Assembly (NCBI GenBank): GCA_028554795.2 | Contig: JAPYKE020000270.1 | Coordinates: 947,501 to 1,011,500, forward strand | DNA: 64,000 bases | Direction of reading: 5' to 3' | Source: Sinohyriopsis cumingii | Lineage: Eukaryota; Mollusca; Bivalvia; Unionida; Unionidae | In this document: in pieces, positions 1-12,031 of the stretch | Position numbering within the stretch: position 1 is the first letter of the stretch | Layout: each line of letters begins with the position of its first letter | Position numbers and translations under genes: made by a program | The notes under the pieces: generated by a model | Databases searched by the model: none | What the model saw: the letters and a program-made list of their open reading frames with translations, nothing else | Told to the model about the DNA's origin: nothing

Positions 1-655
1 ATTCACTATTGTAACTCAGTTATGTCTGGTTCATCTCAATATCTGCTCCAGAAACTTCAAAAAGTTCAAAACACAGCTGCTCGGATCATACTTAGAGTAC
101 CACAATCAGAGCACACCTCCCCCCTGATCTGTACCCTACACTGGCTATCCATTCGATCCAGAATCAAGCATAAAATTTGATCTCTGTGCTACGTTTCACT
201 GTCGGACTATAGTCCAACATACCTATCCGACCTCACCCATGTGTACACACCAGCAAGATAATTACGCTCCTCTTCTGACAATCGTATACTCTTTATTCCC
301 ACTCTGAAAACAAAGTCTTATGGACAGCGTTCTTTTGCATACCAGGGCCCAGAAACGTGGAATGAATTGCCCACTGAACTTAGACACATAGACACAGTGA
401 TTACATTGAAGAGGGCTCTCACAACTCATTTATTTCGACTGCAAGAACAAACTTAAACACCTAATAAAGTTTCCTACCTTAAATATTCTCAGCATGTTTT
501 TTAATGTTTTCTAATTTCATGATGTTTGTTTTTGTAATCATATCATTATATATTTTTTATCTTAAAGGTGTTGTCTAATGTTGAAAAGCGCGTAGAGCTT
601 CTAAAGATTAAGCGCTATACAAAGTCCTCATTATTATTATTATTATTATTACCGT
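1..655 (+). pseudogene. 3' end of a CR1/L2-like non-LTR retrotransposon (LINE)
   Basis: The first 456 bases read in frame 1 as the C-terminal tail of a LINE reverse-transcriptase protein. The pattern is the widespread one: a Q-x-VQNTAAR block, a TLHWLSIRSRI block, a YLSDL block, then GPETWNELP and a final L-x-TTHLF. Two in-frame stops break it, TGA at 178-180 and TAA at 259-261, and the frame ends with TAA at 454-456. A short 3' UTR follows, with a GCGCTATACAAAG-type terminus running into (ATT)n at about 631-652, the usual 3' end of CR1/L2-type elements. The 5' part lies beyond the window edge. It is a dead copy. Clade within CR1/L2/Rex1 is not resolved by eye. Confidence 0.85.
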
Positions 656-799
656 TAATATATGCATATGCAACTATTAATTTAGATCGTATAACCTAAG
701 AAACTATAAATTTTTAGCTAATAAAATTAAAGTTTCTAATTTATACTATTCATTGGTAGGGATTGATATTTATTTTCTATAGACATTAGGATTATTGTA

Positions 800-800
<1 letters not shown>

Positions 801-839
<39 letters not shown>
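801..839. repeat. (ATT)n microsatellite
   Basis: About 13 near-perfect ATT units. No LINE tail is recognisable directly upstream, so it may be independent of the LINE that ends near 655. Confidence 0.95.
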
Positions 840-2168
840 GAATGAAAAGGAGTTAACGTAGCAAAACAGCTATATAGTTTATTAATTGGCTATGATCGGA
901 ATTCGCTGAAGTAAAGGAGACTGCCTGCAAATGATAGGAGCTGGCTCTATGCATGGATATACTATTCTATGTTTATAAGCTGGTGGTGAGCGGGAACATG
1001 GCCATGGGAGTGTATAGTGTTTATTTGGGCCGTGAGACGAAATTGTCACAGTAATGTATTGGATCTAAAACAGAAAAAACGACAGATAAAACATTGTTGG
1101 AATTCAGCATAAGGAGTTTGTTATATCTACTTTTTATGAGTGCTTTTGTGCAAGGAGACAGCTGATTCTCGATAGCAGTTGCCATAAAACTGTAACATGT
1201 AGATTGTTGTCAATGGAAAGATTCACAACAGTCTTTTTCAAAACCTTCTTCTGATGAAGTACATAGATGATTCTGTCTGTGGGAAAAGTCTACTGCCGTT
1301 TAAGACTATTTTCAGCTTTGGTTCTGAGCAAAGTCATACATTTTCTGGAGAAAGAAAATTGATTTTGTGCGTTTTCGAAGGTTAACTGTTCATTTAGATA
1401 TTCTATCGCGCTGTTTTGTACATTATTGGATCTGACTGGAGAAATGTTGGCTATATTCAGGTGTATAATCAAACATATGTTGATCAGATTGGTTCACGGC
1501 GGGGAGATGACTATAATACGCTCGAATAGTGTTGTTCTGCACAAGACACAAACATATCCACTGATATAGATATCGGTTCCGAGTTAGAATATATAAAACA
1601 TTCTTATTAAAATTTTCTTTCTCAGCAATAAACTGCATGGTACTTAATGGCATCAGCGTTTTGTCTCTGTGTTAATATTTCATTCTGAACAAGGACGAAG
1701 TTGGTTCTATAGAGTGGAGGGAGGCGATAAAAATACAATGTTTACATTAATCTGGTTGAAATAGTAAAGACGCCCACAAGGACTGTCTCTAAATTTCTTT
1801 CTGATGGATGGAATAAATTAACACGTGGATATAACATGTCTATAGACGTTTAAGTCTTAAATTTAACTCTGGCCCTGAGCAAAGATTTACGTATTCTGGG
1901 CAGCCACATCATTTATTTTGGACATTGATAAGAAAAAATTAGGGTGTATCAATAGATTCAATGTAAGTTCATACAGCTATCGGGCTGTTTTTGTAAAGGA
2001 TTTCTTCAGATTTACAGGTATACACTAGAATGTTTGTTATAAACTTGGTTCATGCTTGGGACACTGATGACACTTTGATCATTCTCTATACGAAATACAA
2101 CTCACCAATTTGCAATGCAAATCGCTATATATTTCTGGATTAAAGCATATCATACAACACCTACATCA

Positions 2169-2169
<1 letters not shown>

Positions 2170-2221
<52 letters not shown>
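2170..2221. repeat. (AAT)n microsatellite
   Basis: About 17 perfect AAT/ATA units, flanked by unique AT-rich DNA. Confidence 0.95.
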
Positions 2222-2222
<1 letters not shown>

Positions 2223-2888
2223 GTTTCATGAAAATATCTTAAACATATTGTTATAAACTGAGAATATTGTACAGAGCAGTGTCATTATTATCAATGATGA
2301 TTCAGACTATTAGTCCTAAGTCCTAAGCCAAGGTTCTAGTTGTAAATACAAAATCAAAAACATCAGCAAGAACACGCTATAATCCATTATTATAATAACT
2401 TAAATTTGTTCTTTTCGATTCCTGAAATACATTGATATACCTACTAGATGTCACACACATTGTTTAGGTTAGAACTGGTTAATTTATTTTTGTTTCCAAT
2501 TAGCATGGGTGGAGGGGAGACCAATGTTTCCGTCGACCTAGGCGTAGTTTACTTCATCCCTAGGTTTCTAAGTACGGCTAAATTAAAGTAGTGAAGTCTT
2601 CTGATAATTTATAGTTTTCGATTCAAAATACATTTTGACTTGATTGTACTGAACATGAACATATTCGCCAAAAATCTGTACCACAGTTGCTTTCAATATT
2701 TCTACAACTTTGATTTATTTGTATGGAGTTGTTTACTCTCTCTCTATCGCCTGTAAATGAAAATTAGCGTTTCCATAAATACAACCATCAGAACATATAT
2801 TTTAACATCTTAGTCTTACCATATGTGACTGAAGTCCATGCAAGATTATAAAGTACTTGAAGTAAATATAATATTTCGTTACGATAGT

Positions 2889-2934
2889 TAGATAGATAGG
2901 TAGGTAGATAGACAGATAAATAGATAGATAGATT
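2889..2934. repeat. (GATA)n/(GGTA)n microsatellite
   Basis: Imperfect tetranucleotide repeat of GATA, with GGTA and GACA variants in the middle. Confidence 0.9.
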
Positions 2935-3649
2935 TGTAACATTACGACAAGGTATTCCAGTGGTAAAGAAGGAAGACTGTATGTAAAATTAGAGGAGAGT
3001 GATTGTGATGCAGATTTTATTGCTGTCGTTTCTGCTATTAATTACCATCAGAGATTTTGACGTGCGCATCAGACATTCCGTTCACGAAGTGTGGAGACAA
3101 GATCACTCAGAAGCAAACAAAAGCAACAGTAACCTGAAAATAAATAATCATGAAACGTAATAGGGCCAGCTCTAGTTTAAGTTTTGCAATAATTTGGGAA
3201 ATATGTACAACGCCCGGTCACGAACCTCCAAATTAACAAGATAATGTTAGAAACGTTTGAATAATAAAGTAAATGACGAGCGAACTAACGACAGATCTCA
3301 ATGAAGGTATCTAGAAGATATAGGATTGGATGAGTTCTCTCAATAACGAATTTGCCAATAATAAATAGACTTTATCATTCAAGCCACTTTTACAATAGAA
3401 ACTTATTTTTTTAAGTGAATGTAGCAAGAGTGTACATAGTGTGATTTCTATCAGTAGTAATAAAGCTAAAAAATTACAACCAAATTGGGTATAGACGGAA
3501 CGATTTAGTAGATTATCATTGCTAACATTGATGCTACGGCAGCTATGACATCTTTCACTTTTGAATGATATCGTCAATCATTCATTTAAGCATAAGAATT
3601 TATGTTTCATGCGTTCTTTCACCCTGACGACTCTGAGATATGTATTAAA

Positions 3650-4310
3650 CACCTTGCGGCCTCCACCATTTCGTAATGTCTTCTTTGATTAAAATGTCTA
3701 TAGTTTTGTTTACGGTTTGCATGTATGGCAAATCTGCCGATCAATTGGGTCCTTATGGCGACATATTGCTATAGCGACTGAACAAGCAGCCAAGAAAATG
3801 CATCATACCGAAGAATTAGAAAGACAGTATAGAAAACATCACAAGTTGTGCGATAACTGAAATCACTGCATCGATTCTTAACATGATTCACGTTACATGG
3901 ATGCCTGTATCATTTGGTTTCCTACCTCTTCCGTTTCCGGGTGTCAGTTTCTGGGAGAATACCCTACATGTTATCATCCGTATTCTTGCTCTCTTGCCTC
4001 TGAACGTCCTAAGGTTTGACATAGTTATATTGGTTGCTTTTCAGACATTTTTTTCAGGTCTGATTTTCAATTTCTTGAAAAGTACCGGGACCGTCATTTG
4101 TAGTATTGGCACTTATATCACCGACTGAACGTCATAAAGTTTTATATATGTATCCCGGCCGCCATTTATATTTCGTCTTCTTCCTCTTTCTTGGCCATTC
4201 GCGTTCTCTGAAGGCATAATACAATTGCTTTGTTTGATCCAAGATGCGAATTGTTTTACTGTTTTTAGCTTTGAATGTAATTGCGTCGTACGTTAATGAT
4301 ATTCGTGGTC
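3650..4310. other. About 660-bp insertion in copy A1, absent from copy B1
   Basis: The flanks GAGATATGTATTAAA and TCTGTGATCATATGTTTATCTG are almost adjacent in the partner copy at 38595-38655, while here about 660 bases lie between them. The insert has higher GC than its surroundings and contains an 81-codon plus-strand ORF at 3883-4128 of hydrophobic, low-complexity composition. I recognise no domain in it and see no clear terminal repeats. It may be a mobile fragment gained in A1 or a deletion from B1. Confidence 0.55.
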
Positions 4311-5903
4311 TGGAGTAGGAAAATATCCTTATGTAGCTGAGTCTGTGATCATATGTTTATCTGAATATAATTTAAAATAAAGCATAACAATAAATTTTTT
4401 TCGATCTTTTCCCGGGACGAAATCAATAGCAAGAAAATGTTATAAAAAAATGCATAAAGCCACATGATTTTTAACAAATCGGAGCGCTGTTGTTATAACA
4501 AAGTACATGGAGACCAAATTTGCTGCAAACTTCCCCACCCTCTCGCACTAATCCTACAAATGCAATCTTCGGTTACTTACCTGTTATTCGAATTTACCCC
4601 CTATAACAACAATTGAATGACTATACATATAGAATAAGGCCAATACATTACTCTGTAAAATGGATTATATTTCCGTGTACCACACCACCCAATCTATTAC
4701 CTCTGTGCTATTCATATATTTGTGGAAGACCCATGTATGGCTTATATTTTACATGTGCTTCTGACCTGGACAGAAACTGATATTACATAGAGATTCAGAG
4801 CATTCATATTGTACTTGAGGTATGTAGTAGGAGCCGTTTGACAGAAATGAGTTTTTATAAATAACACATTCCTGATGATATTTGGACAATAACTTAGACT
4901 CAGTTGATAAAGATTTTGAAGATGCTATATGGCACTGTTAAACATGTCTGCATCAGCCAAATATGTATCTATCGGCTAAATAAACAAAATATCATACTCG
5001 ATGAATGAATGGAGATGTATGAATCAGATCAACTAACATAAATGAGATTAGTTAGTAATCAATATTATTCTTATGTAATACATGCTATGTATGGTTATGT
5101 TTGATTATGTATTCTTCAATGCATTATTCGTCATAAGATCTTCCGCAAAGAGATCTAACTATTTTGACAGTGTTTAGTTCTGACTAAATTGGTACAAAAA
5201 AGTTGATTATACCTGTATACCTGAACCATTATTCGTATCCTACTTTTGAAATTGGATAAAACCTAAATGTTTGTATATTCATAGTTTGCATTATTTCAGA
5301 GTTATATCTTGTTGCATGAAGGAAAATACCCATTAGTTCTCTTCCTCACATGTCATCATCCGGTACAAGCGATCGATCAAGATTGTAAAGAGAATAAGAT
5401 ATCGTATTTTAATAAAGAATACAAATGTAAGTTTCTAGAAGAGTACAGAGTAGTTAGCAGTGCTTGTAAGTTTCTGTTTTTACCAAGGTTTGTTATACGA
5501 GAAGAAAATCGAGAAACGTAAACATTAATGGACAGTGAAAAAGATAATACTTGTGACAGAAGGTATACAGGAATTTTATTCACTAAGCAATATATAAATT
5601 TATTGTGAGGTGCTCCATGTAATCCAGGCCATAATATTTTCCGCAGAAAGACAAATGATTTGACGCATCGGTATAAACTGAACGACATTTTAAAGGTTCA
5701 CTATATGTTCAGACATTCTATCGCTCGGGTTTCGGAAACGAGTATATCTGACTGGAGTAATGATTGGCTATATACAGGTATATACTCTAATGTCTGTTAA
5801 AAGGCGTGATTAGTGGCGGGGACATGACGATAAGGCATGTAGATAGTGAGGAATAGAGACTGCCGTTCACATTCGGATTGTTCTCATTCAACTCTGATGA
5901 TGT

Positions 5904-5962
5904 GATTTGGATTTTTAACGTAGCTTTAACAATTTTTCAGTCATATAGCTACGATGTCTCCA
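5904..5962 (-). mobile_element. SINE family 1, 3'-tail fragment
   Basis: Reverse complement of the 3' end of the tRNA-derived SINE seen whole at 27592-27917: GATTTGGATTTTTAACGTAG followed by the TTTAACAATTTTTCAGTCATAT block. Only the last 60 or so bases of the element remain. Confidence 0.8.
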
Positions 5963-6797
5963 GGACACACGGTACTAATTATACGGAAGAACTGTGAACC
6001 AGTCTAGAAATGGGTGAAGAAATAATAAAGTATTTACAGGTTTGGTGGTCCATAATTGGTTAATAATGAAAATTAAAATGTTAGGAAAAATATCTTTTGA
6101 GAGCTTATCCTATATGTAATGTAAAAAAAATATTGATAAATTTCTACTGATGCAATTTTAGCATTTTTACAGGCTTGACTCAGGAGTACTCAATACTGAA
6201 ATTAGCACCTGATTCATTTGGTGCAGAATCAATAACACGTGTTTCATGCACATGTATGTAAACAAATTGCCGCGGGTCATATGGTGTTCTCCACACATAA
6301 GCTTGCACCAAGGTTAGATGTGCACGAAAAATTATAGGTGTCATTATCAGCACCCATAAATTTTAAGTTATTGAATTTTGAATATGATAGTGTTTCCATA
6401 TGTTTACCATTGGAGTGGAATTAGTACTGTGAGTCCTGCAATGTGATTCAACTCTAACGGGATCACGAGTTTCAGATCGCAAACATATCCGAGCAATATC
6501 TTCCTGATATAATGCTCTAATTGTTATGTATAAATGAAATACAATTCTAAATTAAAGACAGCATATTATGTTTCCACAATTACCACAACTTTCCACATAT
6601 AAGATTTTTATGTAATATAAAAACGCGTGGGCAGCAGCCACCATTTATCATAATCAATTACCCATTTACATAGATCAGAAAACAATCTGTCTAAATTCTT
6701 ACAAATGTGAAAGTTACGTACGGCGGCATTGTCCTCTAAAACATTATCGCCTCGATATTTTACTGCTCCAGGGTGGTTGTTGAGGACACTCGACACA

Positions 6798-6821
6798 TCT
6801 CTCTCTCTCTCTCTCTCTCTC
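6798..6821. repeat. (CT)n microsatellite
   Basis: Twelve CT units. At the matching place in the duplicate (41222-41244) there is a C-run followed by a shorter CT tract. Confidence 0.9.
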
Positions 6822-7407
6822 AAACATACGAGGGCACACATAAACATACAAACACAAACATGAAGACAAATAGGGTTGAGGTTAGAACTAATTATTCTAA
6901 TTATTGAGTGGAAAGGTAAAGAGCTTTCACTGAGTCTGCACTATGTAAGCTCTGGTAGAACTTTGGGAGACTTACACGGTGTATGGATTTAGATTTATAG
7001 CTCCTAAGATGGTTTCGTGTTAACACTGCTTTCCTCTGGTGACTGTCAGAATAAAGTAGATATACAACTTCTTCAACTCAGATTAGCTCTTGACAAGCCA
7101 TTATGGTTTGTTATAATTGCAAAATATTACACGTACCAACACCTGGTCAGATTCTGTGCTTTTAATATTAGTTGCATAATTCATGGAACTAACTGTTTAA
7201 TCGCTTATGTAAAAACTTCATGTTAGATATTTGGGTAGCAAATTGTTTCTGCAAATATTATGAGCTACGTACATCTCCTGTTGTCACATGCAGCAGCCAT
7301 CTTCCTTCATCCGGTCATCAAATTATTTATTGAGTTTCTTCCAGTTTTTATATTCTTTTATTGTTTTTAATATTCCAAATGCGAAATATTTCGTAACGTA
7401 CAAAATC

Positions 7408-7410
7408 ACC

Positions 7411-7444
<34 letters not shown>

Positions 7445-7447
7445 TCA

Positions 7448-7485
<38 letters not shown>

Positions 7486-7520
7486 GTTATTATCATTATC
7501 TTTATTATTACTATTACTAA

Positions 7521-7584
<64 letters not shown>
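7408..7584. repeat. Compound (CAC)n-(CAT)n-(ATT)n microsatellite
   Basis: About 177 bases of trinucleotide repeat. The same compound repeat, half as long, lies at 41841-41924 between the same flanks (TTCGTAAC-x-TACAAAATCAC on the left, ATAATGAAGAAGATGATGAT on the right), so it predates the duplication and has changed length since. Confidence 0.95.
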
Positions 7585-7586
<2 letters not shown>

Positions 7587-7880
7587 ATGAAGAAGATGAT
7601 GATGACTATCGTTACCGGTAATGTTATCATTCCAAAGTCATATGTGAAAGTTTGACTGGTCTGAAGGTGTAGTTTTTGTACATCCTGCAGCGATGTCCTC
7701 TGGCATATTTTTTATTAATGGAAATTGGACAGAGGAGTTACTTTAAATGTAGTTTATGTAACGCAAAATGAAATAATTAAAAATTTGAATGTATATTTTG
7801 TTGTTTCAGCCATAGAATCAACTTCGTCCATTCACAAAAATAAACATTAAAAGAGATTTAAAAAAAAGCCGCTGTTGATA

Positions 7881-8424
7881 TACTGGTTTATTGGTAAAAA
7901 TAGGTTGTGCCTAAAAGAATATCGCTTTATTTCTAAGTAAAAATGTCGATTGCTTCATAGATGAAGAATTCTGTATTTTGTTAATATGAAGAAAATGACC
8001 TGCAACTTTAAAATCAAAAGGATTGCTCTTTTTAGGTTTATGTTATGTCTATTCTCATCATAATCCCAGCCATAACTGCTAATAAAGCCACTTGACATCA
8101 TATACAAATACTTAGATCAACATCGAGACGTTGCGCAACTTTTATCTAATTTTACATAATCTAATGTTAAACCTGACCTCACCTGCTGGCCATCTGCCCA
8201 TACGACATCACATCTAAAGCATTTCTACAAGGTGGAAAAATCATATTACACGAAGTTCATGTTCTAGTAAAGAAAAACGAACGTATTTGAAATTCTACAT
8301 TTTTTAATCTGCCTTGGACTGATGATAGGGAAGATCGATTACGCATGCCTGTGTCATTTGTGTGCTAATGATAAGATAAGGTGACTATTATGTGTTAAAA
8401 TGTCTGCAAATACAATTTAACCTG

Positions 8425-8491
<67 letters not shown>

Positions 8492-9999
8492 CTAATGTAA
8501 TGGTGATAAAATGTATATAAGAGAATTGGCTCTCCAATGCGCCATATATTTATTTCTTCATGTCAATTTACTTCAGGTAATTTTAGCTGAACGAATGACT
8601 GGTTCAAAACTGTCTTTGCTTACGATACAGAGACATCAAAAAGACACATAGGATGTTTATGTATGTAACAGCTTCTTACATCACCTCATCTGAATGCCGT
8701 CTACATGGTGCCAATTCAATATACAGCTAAACAAATAAAAACTGAATTTTACACAAACATTTAGGAAAATAAATCCTCCCAGTCAGTACAAGTGAAAGAT
8801 AAAACTTAAATTAAGATGATAAAATTATGTAAATTGTAGATAAAATAAAAGACAGGAATTTTGAATATTTATGTCACATTAGACTTACAATATTATCTAT
8901 ATTACTAAACATTCCCTTCGCTGTCCGAATTCTTTGGATTGTTCTTTAAAATAATATGTTAGTTGCAATTACCAATCGTCACCATCCCGCGTCCGTATGC
9001 CTTTGGTTTCCATGTAAGGGTACTGGCTTTAGAACAAAAAAACCTGTTGGATTGTCAGGGAGCAAATGTCCAACTGTACAAAGTTTCTGTCTGTCTTTAG
9101 GTGTGTGTTTATCTTACCTATTTACAAGCCGTCGTAAACTACAGGGCTATATCGTCCGCACGATGATCCACATCCAAAGACGGCGATAGTGTAATCTCGT
9201 TTTATTGTGTTATTCAATGTGTTTGTATATACAAATTATACTACGCTCTGTATATGTACCTGTCAATATATGGTAGATTGTAACAATGAGGGGTATTTCG
9301 GATTGCACAAATATATACTAGTCTGTCTACAGTATATTTGTCTGTAATTAAAAAAAGAGTCTTCTTCTGATATTTTTAAAGTTGAGTTTCAAACACCTCT
9401 GATGCATTTTTTATATATTTATTAATACAAGAATAAGTATATAAGTTATCTTAGAATGTAAGATAAAAGTGATCCTGCTGCTATATATGTACATCTCTCT
9501 GCTATAATCATCATATGAACAGAATGATTTCTTTCGATCGATTGCAAAGCAAAATAAAAAATTATTAGACAAAAAAATATTGAATTAGAGTGTATTTCTT
9601 TTCCCTTAATTTGACATACCTTTCGCTAGCTATGCATCCTGATAAAATTCCCATAGAATTCTATAATGAAACCCACACAGCAAAAAGTGTCATATGGCCA
9701 GCAGCAGAGAGTGTGATCAGATCATTTGCTGGATAGTCCGTCCGCGAAAATAAAGCTTCTTACGAAAGTGAAAAATATATGGTCTATAACGTCAAAACCA
9801 TAGCCTCTAAGTATCGAGAGTTTCTCTAACTGGGTTAGATCGTTTTGTTACTTTATCTTTTCGTTTGTTTTCATCATGTAAGTGTGTTTTGTTTAAATTT
9901 CGGAAACTCATTTGTGGTCTCACCATCCTTGCAGCTATAAATGTGTAAGTGATTAAATCATTAATAATGTAAAATAATAATTTGTGATTGTACGCAAAA
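7881..9999. other. No recognised gene; contains (CT)n at 8429-8487
   Basis: AT-rich DNA without a convincing reading frame. A perfect (CT)n of about 29 units lies at 8429-8487. At 9697-9709 there is AGCAGCAGAGAG, a 12-mer that also begins the 15-bp inverted repeat at 36164, close to the other virus-like cluster; a small hairpin (CCAGCA near 9695 with TTGCTGG near 9730) surrounds it. Confidence 0.6.
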
Positions 10000-10193
10000 A
10001 TGGAATCTCGCACAGCTAGATTGGCCTGAGAGCGATTAGAGGCAATCAATTAGAAATATCTTCCAGTTCGTGATTCTGTCAAACAAAATTTACAAGCTCG
10101 TCAAGAATCTCAGGTTGAATTTGGAGAAGTTGAGAACATGTGTTTAAACCAATTGTCGAAGAAGCCAAGAATATTGTAATAGCAGCATTTGAA
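10000..10193 (+). pseudogene. N-terminal remnant of the virus-like scaffold-type ORF, fused to the capsid-like frame
   Basis: From ATG 10000 the frame reads an N-terminus with the string VRDSVKQNLQARQESQVEF, which matches VRDSVRQNLQERQ-x-AQVEF in the ORF at 35472-36136. Two stops occur early (TGA near 10027, TAG near 10051) and one frameshift near 10136. After the shared FKPI motif, where the other copy continues for about 150 more codons, this copy runs almost at once into the capsid-like reading frame. About 1.4 kb present in cluster 2 (the rest of this ORF, the 104-residue ORF and the core-like ORF) is therefore missing here. Function unknown; the lysine/glutamate-rich partner copy suggests a coiled scaffold or internal virion protein. 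Confidence 0.6.
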
Positions 10194-11522
10194 ATGGATG
10201 CGTCAGTTCTCAAAGATGAATCTATGCATGAGAATCGGTATTATTCTTATGAAGCACGAGATCCAAATCAACGTGGATGAATCGAACTAAAAGTTCATGG
10301 TGCAATCAGATATTTCTTGCCCGCCGAGGCATTCACTGAAGTTCAGGGCAGACTTGTTCAAAATGATAACACTCCATATGGTGATGCGCAGAGTGTGTTT
10401 GTTAATAACGGAATTATGGCATTACTTAACAGTGCGCGATATATTATTGATAGTCGGGAAATTAAGGTTTGTCATAATGATATTGATATTGCTACGACGA
10501 TATTGGGGTCATCCTGATACAGCGATGATCATTAACCGTCTGCTGGTCCGTCAATGATAATTGCAAATGATACTGTTGATCGCAATGATGGCAGACCTTA
10601 TACATTTCGGCGCCCCAAAATGGTTACTGCTGCGTGTGACGACGCTAATGTTGAAAGTTTATTCTTTGTAAATGCAACTTTTAATCTGGGATCCTCAGCA
10701 CGCAAAACTTAAATTGATGCTCAGGGAATATTTAGTTGTGCAATACCACTGTCACATATCTTAGGTTTCTACAGAAATGTTAGAAAGGTTATCTTTTGGG
10801 CAAAACATACAGTTGTTCTCGTTCGAAAAGTCACGGACGACGATGCTATCTGGCACAACTGAAGGAGTTGATCCAGCGGGAACCGCGGCACTTCATAGAA
10901 ATGTAGCACTGACAAAACATTTGTTGTGGATGCCAGTAATGTCGCCATCACTCGCTAAAGGACAACGGTGTTTTTTTATGGACAACGGCGGTAAATCAAC
11001 GCTATCATGGTTTACGATGACTACAGACTCAATCACAAGCACAACTATTGGTGCATTTGCATGGCAGATCGCATCACAACAGAGAGTTTCAGCACCACGA
11101 CATCTATTTATAGAATTCTCAAATACATAAACATATAGTATTTAATAAGCTTGGGGGTTAATGAAGTTTCTTTAAGAATAAATGGACATCAAGAACCGGT
11201 CAGAAGAACTTTTGCTGGATTTTGAAGAAAAAATTCACATCACATTGCACGGAATTTTCATCGTTTGATGACATTTGTCGGGCGTGATCAGACTGTTGAT
11301 TCTGGTTTGCAAATATATCAGGGGAATTTCGTGCCGTTGCATCCGTTCTACTACTTTTTTGTTCAAATATGTAGATTTGTCTAGACAGTCAGTCGTTGAA
11401 GTACAATTTCGAGCTCTAATAAGTGCAATATCAGCCGGTGTTCCTGATTATAGAGCCAGATGTTACTTGAAGGTTTTGGTGAACGAATAAGAGTTATTGA
11501 TGCCCCAGTGGAAAACATGTAA
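10194..11522 (+). pseudogene. Decayed double-jelly-roll capsid-like gene, virus-like cluster 1
   Basis: About 440 codons of a protein whose second copy lies at 33279-34655 on the minus strand. Shared blocks in order: VLKDES and YYSYEA near the start, YFLPAEAF, a DSREIKVCHND-like block, SCAIPLSHILGF with RNVRKVIF, WMPVMSPSL, VSLRINGHQE, and VIDAPVE just before the stop at 11520-11522. The FLPAEAF, PLSHILGF and WMPV pattern recalls uncharacterised double-jelly-roll major capsid-type proteins common in invertebrate genomes; this is recalled family knowledge, not a search. Breaks: in-frame stops at 10278, 10515, 10533 and near 10708; a frame change near 10855 into frame 1, which stops near 11128; further stops and frame changes between 11128 and 11480. 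It cannot make a full protein. A plus-strand neighbour (11545) follows 22 bases later. Confidence 0.6.
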
Positions 11523-11544
11523 TCAAATCGCTCATGATATTATA

Positions 11545-12031
11545 ATGTCATATTATCATGTTAGTTTCAGTTTGACCCCTGGTCAAAATAAAAAGCTACA
11601 ATCAGTATCAAAACGTACTTGTGAAACACAAATGTCACTAAAAAATGAACAAATTGCAAATGGTCCCATTAAACTATTATTGTCAGAACGTTAACTTAGA
11701 CACTTTAAAAAGCCAAACAATCAAAGACTGGCGTCAAACTCAATCTTACTGCGGTACCATTAAAGATATTCTTAAAATAGGTGGTATATTTCCACTTCTT
11801 GCAGCTATGCCAACATTAATTGTCTCAGCCGCACGTGCGGCTGCAAAAGCAGCTGCACTTGGTGCTGTCACAACTGGTGCTGGGATGGCATTAAAGAAAC
11901 CAACAGGTCACGGAATAAATACTTCCAAAAAAGGACCATGTTTTAGACTACCAGTAACACCGCATTGGTACAGAAAATGTCTGAGACTTCCGGGGTCACT
12001 TCGTTCAACGCAAATCGTCTTCTTCCTCTGA
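11545..12031 (+). pseudogene. Minor-capsid-like small protein with hydrophobic Gly/Ala tract, frameshifted
   Basis: From ATG 11545 the frame gives a YHVSFSLTPGQNKKLQS start and an IANGPIKLLLSE block, stops at 11692-11694, and continues one frame over as KIGGIFPLLAAMPTLIVSAA followed by an Ala-rich run and GHGINTSKKGP. This pairing, a beta-rich start with SFSLTPGQ and later a GGxLPLLAALP-type membrane-active segment with a Gly-rich tail, recurs in invertebrate virus-like elements beside capsid-like genes and is reminiscent of adenovirus protein VI in style. The link to protein VI is inference. The break is a single frame change near 11690. It starts 22 bases after the capsid-like stop and overlaps the start of the next ORF (11977). 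Confidence 0.5.

Larger units (their letters stand above)
840..3283. other. Non-coding stretch with diverged repeat blocks
   Basis: No gene is recognised. Blocks at about 1270-1470 and 1850-2050 resemble each other and also 5620-5830 and 40500-40690: each has an AGAC-TTTAAG-like lead, a CTCTGG/CTTTGG-x-CTGAGC core and a final AGGTATATACT-like string. The block at 2735-2860 resembles 44395-44490. These look like old members of the same low-copy repeat that forms the large duplicated segments further right. Confidence 0.5.
3284..7880. repeat. Duplicated segment, copy A1 (partner at 38249-42870)
   Basis: Read side by side, this segment and 38249-42870 share the same landmarks in the same order: ATGAAGGTATCTAGA near the left end; a GCAAGAGTGTAC-x-TAGTGTGATTTC block; GCTACGGCAGCT; TGGCTTATATTTTACA; GCGATCGATCAAGATTGTA; ATAAGATTTTTATGTAATAT; an (ATT)n tract; and a TTAAAAATTTGAATGTA block near the right end. 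Identity looks high in patches, with many small indels, so the duplication is old. Homology starts near 3284 and is last clear near 7880. No long conserved reading frame runs through both copies. A short fragment of a SINE 3' tail (5904-5962) and a larger insertion (about 3650-4310) appear in this copy only. Confidence 0.8.

Noticed and set aside
7288..7587. 99-codon ORF with long Ile and Leu runs
   Set aside because: The C-terminal two thirds are the ATT microsatellite; the equivalent in the duplicate copy has a different length and frame.
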